This document shows positions 44,765 through 57,000 of a stretch of DNA of 64,000 nt, piece by piece. The stretch lies in assembly GCA_038025085.1 (NCBI GenBank), contig CM076149.1, positions 31,003,501-31,067,500 of the forward strand, given 5' to 3'. The notes beneath the pieces were generated by a model that saw only the letters and a list, made by a program, of their open reading frames with translations, searched no databases and was not told where the DNA came from. This stretch comes from Tetragonia tetragonoides. Its lineage: Eukaryota > Streptophyta > Magnoliopsida > Caryophyllales > Aizoaceae. The stretch's first letter is position 1. Every line of letters starts with the position of its first letter. Made by a program: the position numbers and the translations under genes.

Positions 44765-46567
44765 GTCCTAACCACGCAACCATGGATGATAATTGTTGTG
44801 GCAACATGTTTTCCAACGAATGTCCACATGTTGGTACAGAGAAATTAGAGCAAATTTGTTTTCTTTTTGGTGCCAAAGTGCAAATCATATGAAACTAGTT
44901 CAAATTACAAGATCAAGATCTAAGATATAGGCACTTCCTGTTGACTCAATTTGCTTGATTTTCCAAATGTACACTGGAAAGACTAACTTATTAAAAGGAT
45001 TATTTGTCAAAAGTCTCTGTTTAAAATTTGGTAAAATCACTTTTTATGAAAATGATTTACTAACCACCTTTAAAAAATATTTTTCTGTAGTCTAACTACC
45101 TTTAATTAAGCATAATGATGGACTAACTTGAATTGACCTTTGTTTATTTTATTTTTTTGATTAATGCATAAAGAAACGATAGTGGCAAAATACGTAGTCA
45201 ATTAAGGGTCAAGTTAGACCATTTATAGGACTAATGTTGATTTTTCATAGCTAACTTAAAAAAGACCCTTTCTCGAAATTAAAATAATATGATGGTTTTT
45301 GCGATTTGCAAAATAATCCTTATTAAAAGCAAATTAATTATCAAATGAAAATAAAATAATAATGATGCTGTTGTTGTATTTTAGTAAAACTATCTTTGTT
45401 GTGAGATATTGTCGGCTCTTCCCATTTGTCTGTGTTAGTTTCTTTATTTAGGATCTTGTTAGTTCACTTGAGTCAGGAAGACAAATTTAATCTCCTCGAT
45501 CAAATGAATTTGTATGTCTTCCATATAGAAGCATAATTTCGTGATTAACAGTGATCATAACGATGATGCATGGACAACTTGGACATCGATGGAATCGCTC
45601 AGGACAACTATTTCTGTTAGAGATAAAATATGATGAACACAACAACTCGTATGAGGCGGGTTCAAGGTGAGGTTACTCATATAAGCATGATGTTATGACG
45701 ACGTCATATGCTTGGTTATAGAGATGGATAAGAGAGTTATTGTGATTATAAAAATATATTTTCCCTATCTATTTTGGAATTGACAATGCTGAATGAAGTA
45801 ATTCACTTTTTTGTATGCATGCTCAAGGCCACTAAATCCCTCCATATGAGACACAAACCACTTTAACAATTTTAATTCATATATTTGGAGTATATTATTC
45901 GAATGTGATTTCGTTTATATAGTCATTGTGGATCTGTGGTAGATGTCGTATGAATTTTTATGAATGATTAATTTTTTTACCTAAAAACAAAATGTTTGAT
46001 TTTGGTGAAGAACATGGTACCAAGTTTGATTTCCTTGTTGCAGACGCCCTAATAGGTTTGACGCAACACTTGGATATGACATCCATTCCTAAACGCAAAG
46101 AAGGGTTAGATACAATATGTTACTTTAAAAATAAATATAAGGGTGCTTATTATCAATCATTTGGTTATTGAATGAGTTTTCGTTTCATACAAATTTGCTC
46201 AAAACCAAAATCTTCCCATTAAATATACATAAATGTAAGATTTTTTTTGTTTCTTTTTATATTTACTATTGAAGAGCAAATTAGCATTTGTGAATTTGTG
46301 ATAGTGTGGAGAAGAGAGAAACAAGGAACTAAAATCCTGCGACTCTGTGAGTATTATTGTACTTATTAGCCTTTAGGTTCTAGTAAGATGGAAACCTTTT
46401 TTTAAAAGCAATTATTTAATCCGATTATTCTATCAAAAATATAATAAATCTGATGATAAAAAAAATATTTATATAAAAAAAATGAACACTGGAGTAGCAA
46501 GAAACTAAGGGCAGTGCTTGGGATCCAAATTGGGGTATAATAAAATAGAAAGTGAAATAATTAAGGA
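44765..46567. other. Intergenic spacer
   Basis: AT-rich; small scattered repeats such as CGTATGAGGCGGGTTC near 45650. No gene, RNA or bounded element seen. Confidence 0.6.
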
Positions 46568-46790
46568 GGTGTACGTGGTTGTGTGGTAGGGAGTAGGGAC
46601 TCATACAAGATGAGATTTTATCTGATAAATTCATTTAATAAATCCCTTCAATACCTCATAAAACATAAGAAAATATTATTTATATCTTTAACTATGGTCG
46701 AGAATTCGAATTTTGTCCTGGGCATGGAGCAACTTTAACTTCGGAAATAGTTACTGTGGTCGATGGTGGATACATGAACCAAAAAAATAG
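46568..46790 (+). mobile_element. tRNA-derived SINE, copy 1 (interrupted)
   Basis: Box A-like TGGTTGTGTGGTAGG near 46576 and box B-like GAGAATTCGAATTTT near 46700, then GGGCATGGAGCAACTTTAA. The gap between boxes is about 110 bp larger than in the copy at 51718-51917, so extra sequence lies inside. 3' part shared: TGTGGTCGATGGTG. Confidence 0.6.
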
Positions 46791-46929
46791 AAAGTGAAAT
46801 CTAAAAATATTTTGTACCATATATATAAATCTTTTACTTACCATATATGTCAATCAAATCTTTCTCCTAAAACCCTTCCTTAATATTTTTTTATTATGTC
46901 GTGAAAATTTTTCTGACTCCATCCAACAC

Positions 46930-46937
46930 TATATAAG
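46930..46937 (+). promoter_or_regulatory. TATA box of the RADIALIS-like gene
   Basis: TATATAAG about 78 bp before the ATG at 47008; transcription should start near 46965. Confidence 0.6.
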
Positions 46938-47007
46938 CAATCCCATACATATTGTCTAGCCAAATCATCCTCATTAAAACAAAATCACCTCAAACAATTA
47001 ATAAATA

Positions 47008-47244
47008 ATGAGCACAAGTTCGAGTTCTAAGCCCCAAGAAAAGCAGCAAATTGCCAAGATGAAAGAATGGAGTTATGAAGAAAACAAGATATTTGAGGAT
47101 TCACTTGCAGAATTTGGTCTTAATTGGGAACAAATTGGATCAAAGCTTCCTGGCAAAAGCAGTGAGCAAATAAAAGAGCATTATGAAGCCCTTTTGCGTG
47201 ATGTCAAGCATATTGAATCTGGGGCTTTTGATAGTTATATATGA
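47008..47244 (+). CDS. RADIALIS-like single-MYB (SANT) protein
   Basis: 78 aa. After a Ser/Lys-rich start comes one MYB/SANT domain at about 19-72: EWSYEENKIFEDSLAEFG, LNWEQIGSKLPGKSSEQIKEHYEALL, then DVKHIESG, a tail typical of RADIALIS and DIVARICATA-type MYBs. Two of the three regular tryptophans are clear; the third helix has HYEALL instead of W, as in this subfamily. Known RADIALIS proteins antagonise DIVARICATA-type MYBs by competing for partner proteins, in nucleus and cytoplasm. Length is near the family minimum. A single exon with a TATA box at 46930. Which RL paralogue it is, and its target process, cannot be told. Confidence 0.85.
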   Translation: MSTSSSSKPQEKQQIAKMKEWSYEENKIFEDSLAEFGLNWEQIGSKLPGKSSEQIKEHYEALLRDVKHIESGAFDSYI

Positions 47245-48776
47245 TATTGGTCGATAGCTAGACAAATAAGAATATAGTTATTGATCAAATCTATAATAAG
47301 CGATTTTTAGTTTCCTTTGCAAGGAATTATGTGTAATTGCACGACTTTATCGGAGTACATATAAGCACAAAATCTCGTATGAGGCGGCTTCAATTTATGA
47401 CATATATGATATAATATAAGCAATGAAACATGCTTCTCGTTTTCTTTTTACAATTTTTAATTTCACAATTGTTTAATTTGTTTCTTATTTGTACGTATTT
47501 TTAGTTGTTCTGAAATGTAATTAATGTTATGTAATAACAAGAGGTGACGTCATGGCTAGATCAGTACAATATGATTTGAAGTTGTCGTCAACAATTATAA
47601 TCAAATAAGTTGGAGTTTTTCTTTTTCATACGAAAAGACGAAGTCCACATATGAGTTAAGGATTTTAGATGCATAAATGGACTAGCTGTAAGGGCAGTAA
47701 TTGGCAACTAACTTCGAGCGTGACTGTAAATGTTTGACAAATCTTAAAAAAAAAACAAAAACAAATCTTGATCGACTTTGATTTTAATTAGACAAATTTT
47801 GAATGGATTCACATTTTGAATTAGGAAAAGCATCTACATCGAGCAATATTGATCGGGATAGTAGAGCTAGAAGGAAAAGTATCTAGATGACATTTTTGTG
47901 AGTGGTTAATTATATTTTCCTTTGAGGGTTGATGATTTAGTTACCTAATAGTTAATAGCAATAAAACATAATCATCAAAAATAAAGATAAAACTTACTAT
48001 TGTAGCTTTCATATCAATTTAACTTTGAATCAATTTTTAATTTTGAAACTAATCTTTTTTAAGTGAAGTTGGTTGTCAAAATTCTTATCCAATCCAATTA
48101 TGCGTGTTTATATACCCTACTGTTTAATAATCAATTCGATTCTAAAAATAATGAATTCAGATTTTAACAAGCACTAGAATACCCAAAAATCGACGAGTAC
48201 CTGCTCAATCCACTTTTTTGTCTGAAATTAGCTTTCGATATCCATTGGACTCAATTACGGATTTGGTGGATACCAATTTCAATTTCTAATAGGGGGGTAT
48301 TCGACCAAAGACCGATCTTGTCACAAGTTCAAATCCTCTGCTATTATAGCAGGAGATCAGTTTCTCTTCTCTTTCTCTCTCCTCCAACCCCTAAACCCCT
48401 GCAATCCAAGATTTCAAGAGCCCAAAAAAGAAGAAGACCAATTTTAGGGTGAGATTGCAAGGACTGTACGAACAACAAAGGATCCTCACCCTTTTATCAC
48501 CCCCACGACCAACATCGAAACTATTAAAATACATTTTTGTGGTCAAGCTCTTATCTTTCTTGAATCAATACCTATTTAAGTCAATTGACCACTCATCCCT
48601 CCAAATCAAATGAGAGAAATAGGGGGAAAAGGGAATTTTATTTATTTATTTAGTTCAGTATTTTTTTTTTTTCTGAGGTGATTTATTTAGGGTGCACTCT
48701 TTTTAGAACTCTACTTCCATGCAGAGGCCTCCCCTTCCAAATATAGCAATCGGCCATCAAGAGCTGCAGAGTAGGT
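47245..48776. other. Intergenic spacer
   Basis: 3' flank of the RADIALIS-like gene, then AT-rich sequence; CGTATGAGGCGGCTTC near 47377 is another trace of the GGCGG-end repeat family. No gene seen. Confidence 0.6.
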
Positions 48777-49136
48777 ATATAGCTCTGCTCTGCTCCCCTT
48801 GTCTCCTCTCTCTCTCTCTCTCTCCTTCTTAACCCCAATTTTGTGCATAAAACAACTGGGCACAAACATCACAACACATATCCATCTTCACTTGCGTTTT
48901 CCTACCACTTCTGGGTTCTGACACATTAAGGCTAGAGAGAAAGACAGAAAGCAAAAAAAAACACCTGTTTCCTGGGTTTATCCTTCGAAAGTTAGAACCC
49001 AGTTTGCTTCTTTTTCTTGCTCATCAAGTGACCCTAAAATTTCCCATTTTCAGAACACCTTTTCTCATGTTCTACAATTTCTTTTCTCTTCTGGGTATCC
49101 CCTGTTTCACTGATTTCAGCAAAGAAACTTGAAAAA
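48777..49136 (+). promoter_or_regulatory. Core promoter and leader of the C2H2 gene
   Basis: TATATAGC at about 48777-48784, followed by a CT-rich tract (48810-48830) and a leader of about 300 bp rich in C and T. Inferred from position only. Confidence 0.45.
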
Positions 49137-50279
49137 ATGGATAAAATCGAAATGGGTTTTGAAGATAATAGGCATACAACTCTTAATCTGAGAGAAAATT
49201 CCAAAAAATCTTGGTGGGTTTCTGAGAATATGAAGCAAAAGGGTGTTTTTTGTGAAGAATGTGGAAAAGGGTTTAAGTCACTAAAGGCTGTGTTTGGGCA
49301 TATGAGGTTGCATTCGAAGAGAAAAGGGGGAATTAAGAAGGAAGCTGTGAAAATGCCAAACATAACCCGGAAGAAGAGATCAGATAGGAGGTATAGTAGT
49401 TCTGACAATTCTTCTTTTTCTGATTTTAATACTACAGATAGTTCTCCTGTAACTGGGTATAATGTTGATGATGATGATTTAGAAGATATTGCTGCTTGTT
49501 TGTTGATGCTTTCTAAGGGTGGAGTTTATTCTATTGATGATGAAATAGCTTCTCATGATGATTCTGTAAAAATGGGCCCTAATTTTGCTATTGAATCTGT
49601 GCAAAAAGTAACTAATGTTGATGATGATGAGGGGGTTTCAAATCCAGATTTAGTGCTGAATTGTGTTGATTTGGGAAGTGGGTATGTCTCATTTAAAGAG
49701 GAAATTACAAAAATTCATGGTTTTGATTGTAATGATGTTGAAATTGGACCCAATATTGGTGACCATGAAGCTGAGATGTATGATGCTCAAGTAAATGATG
49801 AAACCATTGGGGTTGCTTATCAAGCAGATTCTGATTTCCTTAGGTTGAGTTTAAGTTCTTATGGTACAGTTCCTCTAAAGCAGCATAAGAGTTTCATATG
49901 CAACATTTGCAACAAGTGTTTCTCTTCTGGTCGAGCCATCGGAGGCCATCGGTTGCACTGCCAGAATTCTGAGAGATTTTGCCCTCCGGAACCTACAGCC
50001 TGTGTCAAAACCAACACTGAAACCGACGTCGTTCTCTGTGAGAAAGCTGGTTATGGAACCAAGTCAGGAGGTAAATTCAGAACCAAGATAGGGAGGAAGC
50101 ATCATCCATGTCCAGTTTGTTTGAAGGTATTTTCTTCAGGTCAAGCCTTAGGTGGGCATATGAGGGCTCATTTTAATGGCAAAATTGGGTCCAGTGACCA
50201 TGAGGATTTGACATTGACTTTGAGGCAACAGGTTCTAGTAGAGCAACAAGCCCTTGTGATTGCATCTCCAGAGGTGTGA
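49137..50279 (+). CDS. C2H2 zinc-finger transcription factor, ZAT-like, three fingers
   Basis: 380 aa, single exon. Finger 1 at about 39-59 (CEECGKGFKSLKAVFGHMRLH), finger 2 at about 254-275 (CNICNKCFSSGRAIGGHRLH) and finger 3 at about 325-346 (CPVCLKVFSSGQALGGHMRAH) with the plant QALGGH signature. A basic stretch (TRKKRSDRR) may be a nuclear signal. Two LxLxL EAR-type motifs, LRLSL at about 235 and LTLTL at about 359, suggest a transcriptional repressor that recruits TOPLESS-type corepressors. Oddities: finger 1 has KAVFGH, and in finger 2 only two residues separate the last histidines, unless the following Cys is the ligand. Acidic linkers lie between fingers. It resembles Arabidopsis ZAT1/4/9-type proteins; the orthologue is uncertain. 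Confidence 0.92.
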   Translation: MDKIEMGFEDNRHTTLNLRENSKKSWWVSENMKQKGVFCEECGKGFKSLKAVFGHMRLHSKRKGGIKKEAVKMPNITRKKRSDRRYSSSDNSSFSDFNTTDSSPVTGYNVDDDDLEDIAACLLMLSKGGVYSIDDEIASHDDSVKMGPNFAIESVQKVTNVDDDEGVSNPDLVLNCVDLGSGYVSFKEEITKIHGFDCNDVEIGPNIGDHEAEMYDAQVNDETIGVAYQADSDFLRLSLSSYGTVPLKQHKSFICNICNKCFSSGRAIGGHRLHCQNSERFCPPEPTACVKTNTETDVVLCEKAGYGTKSGGKFRTKIGRKHHPCPVCLKVFSSGQALGGHMRAHFNGKIGSSDHEDLTLTLRQQVLVEQQALVIASPEV

Positions 50280-51717
50280 TAACTGATTTCTTAACCAACA
50301 TTTGAGGTATAGTTTGTTGTAAGGATAGTTTAGCCTATATCTGCTTAGTTGCTCATCAATTTTGAGGTATAGTTTGTTGCATCTTGTATCTTCTCCCATT
50401 TGTACCATGGTTGTTGGGCAAGCGATTCGTTTTTGGTGAAGTAGCTTGGAAAGCTGCTGGAACACAACATTTTTGGCTAGAGCTAGAATGTATGAGTACT
50501 AAGATTTTTGTACCTGTTACGAGCGATGACTTTCATCCCTACATGATGTTTTTACTTAGTTCAGATATTTTGTGATAATTCCTGGACTCATGTGTAGTAG
50601 TAGCATGGAAATTGGATATATGATGATATGAAGCAGAGTTATGAGTATTCGCCCTGTGTTTTCTTTCCTGCTACAGTATATCAGATGCATTTAGTTCACT
50701 GAATTTTTTTTGGTTGCCATCCCTTAATTGACAATTTTAAAAGCAAAATCAGTACATAACTAATCTGTACAAACTATCAACTTGAAGTTTTTTCTTTCTA
50801 TTTCTTTTCAAACATTCAGGACCTTGTCTAAGCTAAAATAACTAAAGAACTGTAATTTATCATTCATATTGCAGTTAGCAAAATTACAAACAAGTACTCC
50901 ACCCAGTCTTTAGGAATAGCAAATGTCTCTAGCAAATGTCTCAAGCAAATGAGGCGAGCTAGCCTGTCACAGTTGTAAATGAAAGCAAGAAATTATAAGT
51001 CGAGTTAGCCTGCCACCTCTAATTGCCCTTGTTCTTTTGAACTTATAAGTCGAGTTTGGAATTCATATGTGAATTTCGTGGTAGATCACAAAATGTTTGT
51101 ATACTTGATTTTGGTTCGTGTTGTATTGAGCTCGCCAAGATTGGTGCTAAAGTACATTACTAGGAGTATTTGGTTTGGCCTAGTTACCAGCTTTTGCAAT
51201 ATCATCATAACCAATGAAGAACCGCTTATTTCTTTTGTTTTGAGTAACTCCAAAGTTGATGGCTTTGTTCTTTTGTCAAACGAACTTGTACCTGAAATAA
51301 AGCTTTCGTTTGATTGTAAAATACATAGTATCAGTTGAGAAATCATCAAATATTTGGGTACAAAATTTCATATTTTGTCCAATGATCAGTATCGATCCAG
51401 AGAGCCTACTTGATCACCATTTCTGCAGTATTTTTCAAGAGTGCCTACTTTATCAGTATAGATTCACCTCTATTATTGCATAAAGGCTGTTTCAATTGCA
51501 TCAATTAGCCTGCTATTCACAAGTACTAAGAACAAGAGGATAATTACGCAGTCCTTTTGTTTTAGTCCTCTACCATCCCAAGTTGAAAGTTTGCTGAATT
51601 GTAAATCTTTTAGCTGTGTTGAAAGTTGACAATGACGTGATATCGATCCATTTTAAGTTGCACTGTACTCCTAGAGATTGTTGGCATCAAAGTTTATTAG
51701 GCTGACTCATTGATTGT
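50280..51717. other. 3' flank of the C2H2 gene and spacer
   Basis: AT-rich. A short repeat, TTTGAGGTATAGTTTGTTG, occurs at 50300 and 50361. No further gene is supported. Confidence 0.55.
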
Positions 51718-51917
51718 GATTCACGGCTTCTTGATGAATCTCTCTTGGAGACACCGTCGACCACAATGACTATCCCCGCGCTGGCTTGTAGGCACCTCAA
51801 AGGGTGGGACAACTGGTCAAGGAATTTAAAGCTGCTCCATGCCCAATGCGAGATTCGAACCCTCGACCTTGGTTAAGGATAAATGAGTCCCTACCACTCA
51901 ACCACACTGGTTGTCAT
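51718..51917 (-). mobile_element. tRNA-derived SINE, copy 2
   Basis: On the - strand: box A TGGTTGAGTGGTA (from 51904) and box B GGTTCGAATC (about 51861), about 35 nt apart as in a tRNA. A body ends with GTGGTCGACGGTGTCTCC. It is not a tRNA gene: there is no acceptor or anticodon stem, and the 3' body is unrelated. Same family as 46568-46790. Confidence 0.75.
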
Positions 51918-52656
51918 AAGTTTGATTATGTGTTTAGTGATAGCAGTTAAGCTTAGCAATGGATTAGTTCTGACTTCTGGTCACCCCTCACATAATAAAG
52001 CTTATCCCGTTCTTATCACATTGCATCTCTTTTTCTGATGCTTATGAAGTAAGTTTTTCTTAACATTTGATGTGTGGTGTGTTTCTAATTCACTTGACTA
52101 ATATTGGTCATATAGATCGTGTCCCAAACTAAAAACAAAATTGACAAACCAATACATATCTCATTTAACTTTACGAATAGTTTATTAATTTGTTAGCTTA
52201 ATCGCAAAATTGCAAATTGAGTTAAATGAGCATCATCAAATACAATAGGTAGAATGGTAGACCTTAAAATTTAAGTTAGCTAATTAGTCATGATATCACG
52301 TCTTAAAAGATGATGATTATACATTATATTTCAGTTCATGGACAACATACATAGGACGCACCCCTTCCCATTCACCCAATTAAAATGTTATTTTTTCACC
52401 GAAAAAAAAATTAAAATGTTATTTAATACTCTAAAACAACTATTTTTACTGTTTTTGATTAATATCATTGATGATCTGATCGACAACTATGACGTAGCAT
52501 AAATAATTAAAGGAAAAAAATATTTTTTCATTAATGTCATTGTTAAACATGGAGTAAGGTCTAAGGATCGGAAGAAAATAGGAAGGAAAGGAAAATGGCA
52601 AAAATAGTTGGGAATAGTGGTGCGACAATAATAATGGTGAAGATTCTGAAGTCTTA

Positions 52657-52900
52657 GGCTCCGTTTGATTCACCTGGATAAAACTGAACTGAACTGAACT
52701 GATTTTTTAAACTTGATCGTTAACCATTTAAAATTTGTCCAAACATAGTCAATATTGGACTCATTTGAAAGTATACTTTGAGATCTTTCTAGTGACATAA
52801 TTATCATCATGAAATTATTTCGAAATAAAAAGTTATATGAGTAAGTCACGCATAAACTGAACTGAATTGAATTTAAGTAAAATTAAGGTGAATCAAAGCC
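52657..52900. mobile_element. Tourist-like (PIF/Harbinger) MITE, copy 2
   Basis: 244 bp, flanked by TTA at 52654-52656 and 52901-52903. It shares the ends and the core (CATAGTCAATATTGGACTCA, ATGAAATTATTTCG) with copy 1 at 44461 but has lost part of the CTGAACTGAA repeats. Confidence 0.85.
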
Positions 52901-53557
52901 TTAGTGTTTTTGCTGTAACATCAGATAATAATGTTTACGCTTATTTTGCCAATTTTAACTATTTACAGATCTGGCATCTTTTTTTTCTTCTAACTGGGCT
53001 CTGTTTTGTTACCCCCTTCAACAAGTTCAACCTTTTTTTTTGTTTGCGAATTTGCTATTGTCCATAATTCTTACAGTTAGCAAGTTTTTTACGAATTCGT
53101 GGTTCATACTGATCTATAACTATCATGATGCAAAGTGTATAAAATAAAGCATCTTCATTCTTATGAGTCATGATTATGAATAAGTTATTGCTTGGCTATT
53201 TCAATTAATCAAGTTGATTCAGTTTAATCTTAATACTGTACTTGACTTGTTGCTAAGTTACTGTATGGTTGCCTGGTTTGTTGTTTCCCTTATGTTACTA
53301 TCACTCTTTGGTTTAATGCGTATGCACTTGCATATTTGAGTTTGTAACAATAATCCCTTTATACTTTACTATAAACACCATTCCATATCCATACTGAATT
53401 TGAGTCCAAATTCAAACCGAACAAAAAGAAAAATAACTAAAAAAAAGTTATCTAATTGAACTTGTATTCACTCGGATAAACATTTCTATTCACGGGAACT
53501 TGGACTACCTAGGACCGTCAATGAGAGAAACACAAATCCAAATAACTTAAGTCGGAC

Positions 53558-53803
53558 ACGATCACACTAATTTGTCGCAGAACGTAATTATTTCATTTTT
53601 TTTTTATCAAATTTCGGAATCATTAGACAGACTCGTAATCAATATGAAGGCAAACACAAATACAAAACGACTAGGCTACCACGATTACACTAATTTGTCG
53701 CAGAACGTAATTATTTTCAATTTTTTTCTTATCAAATTTCGAAATTATTAGACAGATTTGTAATCAACAGGAAGGCAAATACAAATACATAATGACTAGG
53801 CTA
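53558..53803. repeat. 123-bp tandem duplication
   Basis: 53558-53680 and 53681-53803 share ACTAATTTGTCGCAGAACGT, a T-run, TATCAAATTTCG and GACTAGGCTA. No coding content. The stretch 52904-53557 shows nothing else. Confidence 0.85.
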
Positions 53804-53819
53804 GTTCGACACCCCCTAT

Positions 53820-53950
53820 CTAAAACTGTCAAAAGGGTTGACCCAAAGCATTTATCAGACTAATCAAAAAAAAAAAAAAAAAAAAAAAAGGTTGACCCAA
53901 CGGGCTTCTCGTCGGGTCGGGTCGGGTCAGTTTTGATGGGTCTACCCCTA
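53820..53950. repeat. Remnant with GGGTTGACCC / GGGTCGGGTC words
   Basis: AACTGTCAAAAGGGTTGACCC and, inverted, GGGTCAGTTTTGATGGG suggest a decayed hAT-like MITE related to 38562-39234. A 21-base A-run lies between. It sits just upstream of the U1-type zinc-finger gene. Confidence 0.4.
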
Positions 53951-54056
53951 CCAGGCTACCAAGTCACCTTGACAACCGGATTCTCACCATGGCTTGTACT
54001 GTATGAAAAAACAATCGGAGGTTCTCCTCAAATGAATGTCATCATCACTCAATCTC

Positions 54057-57000
54057 ATGGATCAAACACAGACACAGCAAAGCCAAGTACAAGCCACCTA
54101 TGGCTATGGCTACGGCTACTCTTACCCTCCTCAATCTGATCAATATCAACCTTTTCAACATCAATATTATCAAAACTCTCATTACTACCCTCAAGAAAAC
54201 CAAAATCAAAACCCTTCTCTTATAACCCCAAACCCCTCTTTGTCCCTTTACCCCAATCAAACCACCGCTAACAGTAATGGTGCCGGTTATGACGTCATCA
54301 ATGGTGGGTTACCCACGTATTATTATCACGACCCAAATTGGGCTACCAATGTGACTAATGAGGTTTATGGAGATAACCCATTTCTCTATCATGATCCAAA
54401 TGTAAGTTTTTCTTTGTTTTACATCATCTGCTAATTTTGAGGAATTGATTGGTGTTTGTTTGATGTTGTTACCAATGGTGGATTTGGTTAATTTAGCAAT
54501 GGTCATTTGACGTGAATTTGTTTCCTTTATAGAGATTTTATGAAAAATTAGGGAAGGAAAAGATGGGTAATTTTCATCTGGGTTTGACAAGTTTGACTAC
54601 TGTTTGAGTGTATTGTAGTGTGAATGTGCGGTTCGAGTCATTTTATGAAGGAGGATTATACTAGATATGTATTCTTTGTTTTTTTTTGCATAATGTATAT
54701 TCTTGTAAAGACAGGAACCTCAATTTGCTTGATTGAACTTAATTTATTGTTAGCAATGTTTTGGACAGATGAGAACCCAGTAAATGAGATAAAAGGTTAT
54801 TAAGTTTTCAGAAATGTGGCATTTGCGTAAAAGGGTAAGTGGGTGAGATAGTAAGATGAATAGAAAGTGGAATTCAAAGGTAAGTAAAGATACCTTGATA
54901 GCTTTTGGGAGGCCAATGTTTTGTGCTCATAAGTAACACCCCCTAAGGATTGGGAGATGCAGGAACTTACCTCTTTGCTGGGTATTTTTGAGAGGATGCA
55001 GCATTCAGATCATCATGACTCAAGGAGGTGGTTAGGTGATTCTTCCCGTGAGCTTCAGTAGGTCCTTCCTTCAGCGTTAGGACTCATGTAGGACTTGGCC
55101 ATTTTATGAAATTCTGCATGTTTTTCACCTAAAATGGAGTGTCGAGTGTTCAGTGTCCATACCCATGTCGGAGTGTCGAGTATCCAACACGGGTATTTGA
55201 GGCAAAGTGAAGAGTCCGAGCAACAGAGATGATTTGCATCACAAGAGGAGGTCGGGTGTAGCTGTATTGCCCAATATTTGTGTACCTTGCTGGACTAATA
55301 GTGAGTCTGTATCACATGTTTTCTTGAGGTGTGATGTGGCGCTGAGCCTTATGAGTAGTCTTGGTGTTGTTGGGGAACCTTGGGTATGTGTGGGTCCAGC
55401 TACTGTCATGGAGTTCTTGTGAGTGTGCTTTGGGGGTTTTGAGAGGACGAAAGAGTACTAGTGTAAGGTGCATCTGGCTGCAGAGAATTCTCAGGTCGTT
55501 TCTGGGACTTCCTTGAGCAGTGACATGTTGTGGGATAGGATTACCATCTTAGTGTCTTTGTGGGCTAAGGCAGCAGGGTGTTTTATGGAGCAGCTTACTG
55601 TCTCACAGATTCAGCGGCATTGGCTGATTTGTTGATAGTTTCTTGGTAGAAGACTCCTTGTCCTCTTAGGCTGTACTTTTTATTTTGCCATTAATCTTTT
55701 GTGAACAATTTCACTGCCCACAAATCCTTTGTGGATCGCATAGAACACAATTGTTAATCAAATGGCAGTAATGGTTTTGTTGCTTTACAGTTACCTGTAG
55801 CGTATATTTTCTCTTCAGTCACAACCTCATGAGTAAATCTGATGTACACAGTTATTTGAAAAACTTAATATTAGTAAACATTAGGACACCAGGATGACAC
55901 TTATATATAACTTCTGAAAACTAGGAGTTGACAGCTGATGTTGATCTTTCATGTCTTTAGAATCCTAGAAGCACCTCTTAGCTCCTGAGATTTTGAAGGG
56001 AATAATAAAAAGTAAGAGATTAGCTTCTTTTTTTTTTTGGCAATTAAAAGTTATATATCATTAGTGACCAAAAATGGAGTCACAGCTCTGGGTTCAGCTA
56101 AGAACTTCTCAAATATCCTCAACACCTACAGCTAGTACAGTCTCAACCAGCTGACAGATCAAAACTACAGTAGAGCCGGCTCACCTTCGAAGAAGGGTAT
56201 CCTGACTCTACTGCGTTCTGTTACAGACACCAGAAGATCACAAATGACCCAAATTATCTAAGCTAGCAAGAAAACATTGAAGTTTCACATGACCCTGCAC
56301 ACGAGCATGAGCTTGAAGTTTCAGTTGCTTCACCATAACTTTCTCTTCCAGCTTCCTGTTTTGAAAGACTCTAGCATTCCTTTCAATCCAAAGAGCATAC
56401 ACTGTGTCAGCAAAACACATTTTCAAACTTGCAGCCCGAGCATTTTTACCTTTGGAAACTTTGATTGCCCACGTACACTCTTGCAACCAAGGGAGCACAT
56501 TTCTCTTATAACCAGCCAATCCAGGATAGCCTTCCACACGCCCTGTGAATAAGTGCACTCAAAAAATAGGTGATGCAATGTTTCAAGCTGGTTGCCACAC
56601 AACACACACATAGGGTCACATTGTAACCCCCATCCAGCAATAATATCCTTCGTTCTAAGCTGCCATGCAAACGGAGCCACAACATAAACATTGATTTGGG
56701 ACTGGCAGCATTGGAGCAAACCAGATTCTTCCACGAAACAGCTGCACACTGTCCACGCAACTGAACAGAGATTAGCTATTTTTAATGCTGCTAGGTAACT
56801 ATTTCACATGATGTGTTTGCAACTGTCCAGTTCGAATGAGGCAACTAGGGATCACTTTAGTTTCTTCTTTTCTGTTTTGCTTATTATTTTTTCTTCTTTT
56901 TTTCTGCTGGACATACTCTATTCTTTCCCCCTTCTATATCAAACAAATTATTCTTTTGACTCATTAACCATGAATTTAAGGATATCAAGGACTTCGTGCT

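Noticed and set aside
51850..51904. tRNA gene on the - strand
   Set aside because: Has A and B box-like motifs but no acceptor stem or proper anticodon arm; it is the head of a SINE.
53558..53803. CRISPR-like or regulatory array
   Set aside because: Only two 123-bp tandem copies in a plant nuclear locus; a simple duplication.
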